Origin: an uncultured Actinomycetes bacterium
Lineage (GTDB): Bacteria > Actinomycetota > Acidimicrobiia > Acidimicrobiales > Microtrichaceae
NCBI GenBank assembly: GCA_903941145.1
Contig: CAJANQ010000016.1
Span: 1-5,018 of the forward strand
Length of the DNA stretch: 5,018 nt
Direction of reading: 5' to 3'
Shown here: positions 1 through 5,018 of the stretch, in pieces
Layout: every line of letters starts with the position of its first letter
How positions within the stretch are numbered: position 1 is the stretch's first letter
Notes under the pieces: generated by a model
What the model saw: the letters and a program-made list of their open reading frames with translations, nothing else
Database searches by the model: none
What the model was told of the DNA's origin: nothing
Made by a program: the position numbers and the translations under genes

Positions 1-578
1 GCCTCGCCCCCGGCCATGACCGGCTCACCGGCCGCGACGGGCAGGTCCTCGCCCAGCCCCTCTGGCAGCCAGGGCGCGCCGTCACCGGGCTCGGGCCAGG
101 CGTCGAGCGGCGTGTCGGCCCACGCCTTCCAGAACGGGGTGAAGACCTTGTGCACGGCGCCGGTCCCGGCCGACCGGACCGAGCCGGGCGGTCGCAGGAG
201 CGTCCCCCAGTGGGTGTGGAGGGGGACCCCGTCGCCGATGGCCCGTGCGACCGCATCGTCCCGGCGCACCGAGTAGCCAGACACGTCGCCGTTGAGGTGC
301 ACCTCGCTGGCACCGGTCGCCGCCACGACGTCGGCCACGACCTCGGTGGGCCGGCCGCGCCGGACGAGCAGCCCGCCGCCACGGGAACGGAGCTCGGCGT
401 CGAGTGCCGTCAGGTGGGCGGCGAGCAGGTCGCGCCGCCGGCCGCCGGCCTGGGCGACCGGGAGCGCGTCCACCACGAAGAGGGCGACCACCCTGTCGGA
501 CGCCGCGGTGGCGGCGTCCCAGGCCGGGTTGTCGGTCAGGCGGAGGTCACGACGGAACCAGACGAGGGAGGTACTCAC
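1..578 (-). CDS. phr: DNA photolyase (class I, CPD type likely), N-terminal part, cut by window edge
   Basis: Reading the minus strand from GTG at 578 gives 192 codons without a stop up to the window edge, so the gene is 3'-incomplete here. The protein opens with LVWFRRDLRLTDNPA (residues 5-19), the signature N-terminus of the photolyase/cryptochrome family. A Rossmann-like antenna domain follows, with strands such as VVALFVVDAL, then GLLVRRGRPTEVV and, near residue 150, the KVFTPFWKAW segment typical of the domain boundary. Photolyases split UV-induced pyrimidine dimers in cytoplasmic DNA using FADH- and blue light. The FAD-binding helical domain and its tryptophan chain lie outside the window, so CPD photolyase versus cryptochrome or (6-4) enzyme cannot be settled. 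GTG 578 puts the motif at the usual distance from the N-terminus and has GGGA about 6 nt upstream; an in-frame ATG at 611 would add 11 residues. It is divergent from the transporter at 632. Confidence 0.93.
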   Translation of the reverse strand, partial: MSTSLVWFRRDLRLTDNPAWDAATAASDRVVALFVVDALPVAQAGGRRRDLLAAHLTALDAELRSRGGGLLVRRGRPTEVVADVVAATGASEVHLNGDVSGYSVRRDDAVARAIGDGVPLHTHWGTLLRPPGSVRSAGTGAVHKVFTPFWKAWADTPLDAWPEPGDGAPWLPEGLGEDLPVAAGEPVMAGGE

Positions 579-617
579 GGTGGTCCCAACGCCTGCGGGC
601 CGTCGCGTCATCCCGAC

Positions 618-623
618 TAGCGT
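618..623 (+). promoter_or_regulatory. Candidate -10 box (TAGCGT) for the transporter gene
   Basis: TAGCGT fits the actinobacterial TANNNT -10 consensus and ends 8 nt before the GTG at 632, inside the 53-bp gap separating the divergent photolyase and transporter genes. At that distance transcription would begin on or within a few bases of the start codon, giving a leaderless or nearly leaderless mRNA. No convincing -35 element is visible. Six-base matches of this loose consensus arise easily by chance, so this is only a candidate. Confidence 0.3.
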
Positions 624-631
624 CACAGGCC

Positions 632-1381
632 GTGACCGAGCCCGGCGCCACCGCCACCCCGAGGGACGCGGACGGACCACCCTCGGACCCGGCGCTGTCG
701 GACCCGGCCGAGTTCGGCACCGGCACGCTCCTGCTCGGCCAGCGGGCCACCACCTGGCTGCTGCTCGCGACCGCCGGCTACGTGGCCGCCTCGATCATGG
801 CCAACGTCATGTCGGCCAGGATCCTGCGGATCGGCCCGACCTGGGCGACCTTCGCGATCGACGCCGGCACGCTCACGTACCCGCTCACCTTCACGCTGCG
901 CGACCTGGTCCACAAGATCGGCGGCCGGCGCGTGGCCCGGACCGTCATCGTGGCGACCGCCGGGCTCAACGTCCTGCTGGCACTGGGGCTCTGGGCCACT
1001 GCGGTGCTGCCGGGCGACCCGTCGGTCACGACGCCCGCACAGGAGTGGTTCGGGCCGGTGCTCACCCCGGTGCTGCGCATCACGCTGGGCTCGATCGTCG
1101 CCCAGGTCATCGCGGAGATGATCGACACCGAGGTGTACCACCGCTACGTGCGGAGGTTCGGGCACAGGGCGCAGTGGGGGCGCGTGCTGGCCTCCAACGC
1201 GGTGTCCATCCCGGTGGACTCCGTGGTGTTCGTGGCCATCGCCTTCGGCGGGGTGCTGCCCCTGTCCGTGGCGGTCTCGGTCGTCTGGGCCAACGTGGTC
1301 GTCAAGGGACTGGCATCAGTCCTGACCACTCCACTGATCTACGCAGTGCCGGAGGACCTCACGAGGCCACCGGCTGACTGA
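632..1381 (+). CDS. yhhQ: Queuosine precursor transporter, YhhQ/Vut_1 family membrane protein
   Basis: This 249-residue integral membrane protein belongs to the Vut_1/YhhQ family, whose E. coli member imports 7-cyano-7-deazaguanine (preQ0) and related queuosine precursors across the inner membrane. Roughly six hydrophobic segments are visible: residues 42-62, 70-92, 102-126, 146-166, 185-206 and 208-240. Family hallmarks are ASIMANVMSARIL (53-65), DAGTLTYPLTFTLRDLVHKIGG (77-98; YPLTF and the following Asp are the core), AQVIAEMIDTEVYH (157-170) and the PVDSVVFVAIAFGG segment (194-207), with conserved Asp and Asn residues. About 40 polar, Pro/Asp-rich residues precede the first helix. GTG 632 is the first reasonable start in the frame clear of the divergent photolyase gene; ACAGG lies just upstream but is a weak ribosome site. 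Earlier in-frame starts would overlap the photolyase. The substrate is inferred from the family; no queuosine or tgt gene is visible in the window. Confidence 0.88.
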   Translation: MTEPGATATPRDADGPPSDPALSDPAEFGTGTLLLGQRATTWLLLATAGYVAASIMANVMSARILRIGPTWATFAIDAGTLTYPLTFTLRDLVHKIGGRRVARTVIVATAGLNVLLALGLWATAVLPGDPSVTTPAQEWFGPVLTPVLRITLGSIVAQVIAEMIDTEVYHRYVRRFGHRAQWGRVLASNAVSIPVDSVVFVAIAFGGVLPLSVAVSVVWANVVVKGLASVLTTPLIYAVPEDLTRPPAD

Positions 1382-1387
1382 CGACTT

Positions 1388-1423
1388 CTGACTGGCTGGG
1401 TCGCTCGAGGGCGCCAGGGTCAG
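1388..1423. terminator. Possible bidirectional hairpin between converging genes
   Basis: CTGAC (1388-1392) pairs with GTCAG (1419-1423), and TGGC (1393-1396) pairs with GCCA (1413-1416), leaving a 2-nt bulge (GG, 1417-1418) and a 16-nt loop. The stem sits between the stop codon of the transporter and the stop codon of the convergent bL37 gene, which its right arm overlaps. There is no T-tract on either side, so it would not be a classical intrinsic terminator. Position is the main support. Confidence 0.28.
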
Positions 1424-1509
1424 GAGTTGCGGCCCATGTTGGGCTTGCGACCGTGGTTGGCCTTCTTGCGACGCGCGTTGGCCTTCTTCTTCTGGGTGCG
1501 CTTCGACAT
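1420..1509 (-). CDS. Ribosomal protein bL37 (29 aa), small 50S subunit protein
   Basis: ATG at 1509 on the minus strand opens a 29-codon frame ending in TGA (1422-1420). The product begins MSKRTQKKK and has the core KANHGRKPN at residues 16-24. That core closely matches the KANHGKRPN end of bL37, a roughly 24-residue protein first seen in cryo-EM structures of mycobacterial 50S subunits (comparison from memory). Seven Lys, five Arg and one His in 29 residues, with almost no hydrophobic residues, fit an unfolded peptide threaded into rRNA. Here the protein carries about five extra residues, MGRNS, after the point where the mycobacterial one ends. The gene stands alone, convergent with the transporter and divergent from the glutamate decarboxylase gene 87 bp away. 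No good Shine-Dalgarno sequence is close to the ATG; a TAGGTT box 9 nt upstream suggests a short-leader or leaderless transcript. Confidence 0.85.
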   Translation of the reverse strand: MSKRTQKKKANARRKKANHGRKPNMGRNS

Positions 1510-1518
1510 AGGGTCGTG

Positions 1519-1524
1519 AACCTA
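1519..1524 (-). promoter_or_regulatory. Candidate -10 box (TAGGTT) for bL37
   Basis: On the minus strand TAGGTT matches TANNNT and ends 9 nt before the bL37 ATG at 1509, which would place the transcription start only a few bases ahead of the start codon. This would account for the absence of a clear ribosome-binding site at normal spacing. The alternative reading is that AGG within the same bases acts as a distant, weak Shine-Dalgarno. No recognisable -35 box is seen. Confidence 0.35.
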
Positions 1525-1582
1525 CCGGGTCAGGCACCCGCGGCTCCAGTCCGCACCGCCCGACCCGGAGAACCACCAGCCC

Positions 1583-1589
1583 AGGAGGG
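1583..1589 (+). promoter_or_regulatory. Ribosome-binding site of glutamate decarboxylase (AGGAGGG)
   Basis: AGGAGGG with a 7-nt spacer to ATG 1597 is a near-perfect Shine-Dalgarno sequence and the strongest in the window. It fixes the start of the decarboxylase at 1597 instead of the in-frame ATG at 1453, which would run through the bL37 gene and the divergent intergenic region. Confidence 0.85.
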
Positions 1590-1596
1590 CAGACCG

Positions 1597-2994
1597 ATGA
1601 CCAAGTGGACCGGACGACGCACCGCAGGACCTGAGCACCACGTGCAGGTCGACCCCCGGGTCGCACCCGGCGGCGACGGGCTCGTCCCGCTCCTCAGCAT
1701 CCCTGACGGTCAGCTGTCCGCCGACGCTGCGTACCAGCTCGTGCACGACGAGGCGATGCTCGACGGCAACTCGCGGCTCAACCTGGCGACCTTCGTCGGG
1801 ACGTGGATGGAGCCCCAGGCGCTGAAGATCTACACCGAGACCGTCGACAAGAACATGATCGACAAGGACGAGTACCCGCAGACCGCGGCGATCGAGGAGC
1901 GGTGCGTCCGGATCGTCGCCGACCTGTGGAACTCGCCCGAGGCCGAGACCACGGCGGGCACCTCGACCATCGGCTCGTCCGAGGCCTGCATGCTCGCCGG
2001 CATGGCGTTCAAGCGTCGCTGGCAGGCGGCCCGGCGGGCCGAGGGCAAGTCGACCGAGGCGCCCAACATGATCATGAGCGCCGGCGTGCAGGTGGTGTGG
2101 GAGAAGTTCTGCAACTACTGGGAGGTCGAGCCGCGCTACGTGCCGGTGGCCGACGGCAACCTCCTGCTGAGCGCCGAGTCGATGCTCCCCTACGTCGACG
2201 AGAACACCATCGGTGTCGTGGCCATCCTGGGCTCGACGTTCACTGGCGACTACGAGCCGGTGGCCGAGATCGCCGCGGCGCTCGACCAGCTCGCGGCGGG
2301 CGGCGGCCCGGACGTGCCGCTGCACGTCGACGCCGCGTCGGGCGGGTTCGTCGCCCCGTTCCTGCAGCCCGACCTGGTGTGGGACTTCCGCCTGCCCCGT
2401 GTGCACTCCATCTCGACCTCGGGCCACAAGTACGGGCTCGTGTACCCCGGCGTTGGCTGGGTGGTCTGGCGCACCGCCGACCTGCTGCCCGAGGACCTGG
2501 TGTTCCACGTGTCCTACCTGGGCGGCGACATGCCCACGTTCGGGCTCAACTTCTCGCGGCCCGGCGCCCAGGTGCTGCTGCAGTACTACACGTTCGTCCG
2601 CTACGGCCGTGAGGGGTTCCGCAAGGTCCAGCAGGCCGCCCAGGACTCTGCGGTGTTCCTGTCCTCGGCCATCGGCGCGATGCCGCAGTTCGAGCTGCTG
2701 TCCGACGGCACCGACCTGCCGGTGTTCGCGTGGGAGCTGGCGCCGTCCGTGACGAACTGGGACCTGCACGACCTGTCCCGCGCCCTGCGCGAGCGCGGCT
2801 GGCTGGTCCCTGCCTACCCGCTGCCGCCGGACTGCGAGGACCGCACGATCATGCGGGTCGTGGTGCGCGCCGGGTTCTCGCCCGACCTCGCCCGCCTGCT
2901 GCTGACCGCGGTCGAGCAGTCGGTGGCCTGGCTCGACTCGCTCGAGTCGCCGCTGCCGCGGCCGGACGACCACCCGCCGACCTACCACCACTGA
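1597..2994 (+). CDS. gadB: Glutamate decarboxylase, PLP-dependent (465 aa)
   Basis: The enzyme converts L-glutamate to GABA and CO2, consuming a cytoplasmic proton; it is a fold-type I PLP enzyme of group II decarboxylases. Length (465) matches E. coli GadB (466). Visible landmarks are DGNSRLNLATFVGTW (56-70), DEYPQTAAIEERCV (91-104), GTSTIGSSEA (121-130, phosphate-binding serines), HVDAASGG (243-250, Asp245 contacting the pyridine nitrogen) and SISTSGHKYG (271-280), where Lys278 forms the Schiff base and is equivalent to Lys276 of E. coli. No catalytic residue is missing. The chain ends in TYHH, so a histidine lies where His465 of E. coli GadB closes the active site at neutral pH. The strong AGGAGGG site fixes the start. 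No gadC-type glutamate/GABA antiporter lies beside it, so a role in acid resistance is possible but so is a GABA-shunt role. It begins 87 bp from the divergent bL37 gene and ends 66 bp before ychF. Confidence 0.96.
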   Translation: MTKWTGRRTAGPEHHVQVDPRVAPGGDGLVPLLSIPDGQLSADAAYQLVHDEAMLDGNSRLNLATFVGTWMEPQALKIYTETVDKNMIDKDEYPQTAAIEERCVRIVADLWNSPEAETTAGTSTIGSSEACMLAGMAFKRRWQAARRAEGKSTEAPNMIMSAGVQVVWEKFCNYWEVEPRYVPVADGNLLLSAESMLPYVDENTIGVVAILGSTFTGDYEPVAEIAAALDQLAAGGGPDVPLHVDAASGGFVAPFLQPDLVWDFRLPRVHSISTSGHKYGLVYPGVGWVVWRTADLLPEDLVFHVSYLGGDMPTFGLNFSRPGAQVLLQYYTFVRYGREGFRKVQQAAQDSAVFLSSAIGAMPQFELLSDGTDLPVFAWELAPSVTNWDLHDLSRALRERGWLVPAYPLPPDCEDRTIMRVVVRAGFSPDLARLLLTAVEQSVAWLDSLESPLPRPDDHPPTYHH

Positions 2995-3026
2995 CGGGCC
3001 CCCGGGTGCTCGCGGTGCTCCGCCGC

Positions 3027-3032
3027 TAGCCT
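3027..3032 (+). promoter_or_regulatory. Weak candidate -10 box (TAGCCT) for ychF operon
   Basis: TAGCCT fits TANNNT within the 66-bp gap between the decarboxylase stop and the ychF start, and would place a transcription start about 20 nt upstream of GTG 3061. A ribosome site AGGTGA (3052-3057) follows, unusually close to the start (3 nt). No -35 motif is evident, and read-through from the decarboxylase gene is an alternative. Confidence 0.22.
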
Positions 3033-3060
3033 GCCCACGCCCCTCGACCCCAGGTGACCC

Positions 3061-4155
<1,095 letters not shown>

Positions 4156-4205
4156 CCCCAGCACGCCGCGGGGTGCCGGCCATGGCCGAGCGCCGCTCCG
4201 CGTGT

Positions 4206-4210
4206 GAGGA
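4206..4210 (+). promoter_or_regulatory. Ribosome-binding site GAGGA selecting the DUF192 start
   Basis: GAGGA followed by a 7-nt spacer leads to GTG 4218. The longer alternatives, GTG 4152 (overlapping the ychF stop as GTGA) and ATG 4182, would bury this site inside coding sequence and add 22 or 12 residues of Arg/Pro-rich sequence that does not look like the family N-terminus. Confidence 0.65.
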
Positions 4211-4217
4211 TGTCCCC

Positions 4218-4541
4218 GTGCCGTGGCTGGTCCATGAGGGAAAGGTGCTGGCGTCCGCCGAGGTCGCCGCGTCCCGCGCCGAACGTCGTCGGGGCCTGCT
4301 GGGGCGCGACGGTGTCGACGGCGTCATGTGCCTGCCGGTCCGTTCCGTCCACACCGTCGGCATGAAGTTCCCCATCGACGTCGCCTACCTCGACGAGGCT
4401 GGCCGGGTCCTCCGGGTGCAGACCGTGCAGGCCAACCGGGTGTCGCTGCCGTGCTGGTCGGCCCGCATGGCGGTCGAGGCCGAGGCCGGGCAGATGGCCC
4501 ACTGGGGCGTCCGCCCCGGTGACACCCTCGAGATCAAGTAG
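4218..4541 (+). CDS. DUF192 family protein (107 aa)
   Basis: This small protein matches the DUF192 family, whose function is not established. Recognisable blocks are VPWLVHEGKVLASAEVA (1-17), RRGLLGRDGVDG (24-35), the family core SVHTVGMKFPIDVAYLD (43-59), AVEAEAGQMAHWGVRPGD (85-102) and the terminal TLEIK. No signal peptide is visible with the start chosen here, so a cytoplasmic location is likely, whereas many DUF192 members elsewhere are exported or lipoproteins. GTG 4218 is preferred because of the GAGGA site upstream; GTG 4152, overlapping the ychF stop, would give 129 residues and translational coupling. The gene sits between ychF and rsmI and ends 8 bp before the latter, so it is almost certainly cotranscribed with rsmI. 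Confidence 0.88.
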   Translation: MPWLVHEGKVLASAEVAASRAERRRGLLGRDGVDGVMCLPVRSVHTVGMKFPIDVAYLDEAGRVLRVQTVQANRVSLPCWSARMAVEAEAGQMAHWGVRPGDTLEIK

Positions 4542-4544
4542 GGA
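4540..4544 (+). promoter_or_regulatory. Ribosome-binding site of rsmI (AGGGA)
   Basis: AGGGA overlaps the TAG stop of the DUF192 gene and lies 5 nt ahead of GTG 4550. Placing the ribosome site in the upstream stop codon is a common arrangement for tightly linked cotranscribed genes and supports both the rsmI start and termination-reinitiation. Confidence 0.6.
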
Positions 4545-4549
4545 CTTCG

Positions 4550-5018
4550 GTGGCCGGGAAGATCGTGGTGGTCGGGACGCCGATCGGGAACCTGGGCGAC
4601 ATGTCGCCCCGCGCTGCCGAGGCGCTCACGTCGGCCGACGTCGTGGCGTGCGAGGACACCCGCCGCACAGGTCGGCTCTTCCAGCTCCTGGGCCTGACGT
4701 CGCCCCGCCTCGTCCGGCTCGACGACCACGCCGAGGCCGCCGAGGCGCCCCGCCTGGTGGCCCGTGCCGCCGCGGGGGAGACCGTGGCGGTCGTGAGCGA
4801 CGCCGGGCTTCCCGGACTGTCCGACCCCGGTGGCCGCACCGTGGCGCTCGCCGCGGCCGAGGGCGTGACCGTGGAGGTCGTCCCCGGCCCGTTCGCAGGT
4901 GCGGTGGCGGCCGTGGCGAGTGGACTGCTCGACGGCTCGGGCCGTTTCTGCTTCGAGGGGTTCCTGCCCCGAAAGGGCGGCGAGCGCGCGGCCCGGCTGG
5001 CCGAGGTCGCGGCCGAAC
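4550..5018 (+). CDS. rsmI: 16S rRNA (cytidine1402-2'-O)-methyltransferase RsmI, N-terminal part, cut by window edge
   Basis: From GTG 4550 the frame stays open for 156 codons to the window end; full-length RsmI is about 280 residues, so roughly half is present. RsmI is a SAM-dependent tetrapyrrole-methylase-fold enzyme that 2'-O-methylates C1402 in the P-site region of 16S rRNA. Motifs in order: VVVGTPIGNLGDMSPRA (6-22), ACEDTRRTGRL (33-43), VVSDAGLPGLSDPGG (81-95), VVPGPFAGAVAAVASGL (110-126) and FEGFLPRKG (135-143), the last being highly characteristic of RsmI. Two positions differ from the forms I know best: DAGLP where E. coli has DAGTP, and HAE (60-62) where HNE is usual. Position 87 is known to vary among actinobacteria. 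The start is set by AGGGA 5 nt upstream and the normal family N-terminus. It follows the DUF192 gene by 8 bp. Confidence 0.95.
   Translation, partial: MAGKIVVVGTPIGNLGDMSPRAAEALTSADVVACEDTRRTGRLFQLLGLTSPRLVRLDDHAEAAEAPRLVARAAAGETVAVVSDAGLPGLSDPGGRTVALAAAEGVTVEVVPGPFAGAVAAVASGLLDGSGRFCFEGFLPRKGGERAARLAEVAAE

Noticed and set aside
579..611. ATG 611 as the photolyase start.
   Set aside because: It is in frame and would add 11 residues, but it has no spaced ribosome site and leaves only 20 bp to the divergent transporter start; family members normally begin within a few residues of the LVWFRRDLRL motif. It remains possible.
404..631. Upstream extension of the transporter reading frame to ATG 404.
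   Set aside because: It would overlap the photolyase coding region on the other strand and adds an Arg/Pro-rich segment of shadow-frame character; GTG 632 gives a sensible N-terminus.
292..1377. A 361-codon plus-strand frame covering the photolyase and transporter regions.
   Set aside because: It is a shadow frame: Arg/Pro/Ala/Gly-rich, crossing the divergent intergenic gap, while the opposite strand at 1-578 and the other plus frame at 632-1381 encode recognised families.
1453..1596. Extension of the glutamate decarboxylase start to ATG 1453.
   Set aside because: It would overlap the bL37 gene antisense and swallow the strong AGGAGGG site at 1583-1589; the 465-residue product from ATG 1597 already has the usual family length.

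Overview
This is a high-GC bacterial chromosomal window with dense, ordinary-looking housekeeping genes. GTG starts are frequent and codon third positions are strongly G/C-biased in every gene. The small ribosomal protein bL37 (characterised from mycobacterial ribosomes), a DUF192 protein of the actinobacterial type and TANNNT-type -10 boxes close to start codons all point to Actinomycetota. A lineage such as Acidimicrobiia is my guess from general resemblance; the window contains no marker that fixes it.

Layout. (1) 1-578, minus strand: N-terminal part of a class I DNA photolyase, running off the left edge. (2) 632-1381, plus: a six-helix YhhQ/Vut_1-family queuosine-precursor transporter, divergent from the photolyase across 53 bp. 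(3) 1420-1509, minus: a 29-residue, very basic protein that I identify as ribosomal protein bL37, convergent with the transporter; it is easily missed because of its size. (4) 1597-2994, plus: a complete PLP-dependent glutamate decarboxylase (465 aa) with a strong Shine-Dalgarno sequence. (5) 3061-4155, plus: the ATPase YchF, complete. (6) 4218-4541, plus: a DUF192 protein. (7) 4550-5018, plus: the N-terminal half of RsmI (16S rRNA C1402 2'-O-methyltransferase), running off the right edge.

How they fit together. YchF, DUF192 and RsmI are co-directional and closely spaced (62 bp and 8 bp) and probably form one operon centred on ribosome function; bL37 and the tRNA-related transporter nearby add a loose translation theme. 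The glutamate decarboxylase (cytoplasmic proton consumption and GABA formation) and the photolyase (light-driven repair of pyrimidine dimers) look like independent stress genes.

I see no tRNA, rRNA, CRISPR array, insertion sequence, integrase or phage gene, and no intergenic stretch above 100 bp. I do not see a new defence or mobile system here. The points of most interest are the tiny bL37 gene with its extra C-terminal tail, possible leaderless promoters in front of two genes, the 7-deazaguanine-type transporter without visible partner genes, and the double-histidine C-terminus of the decarboxylase.
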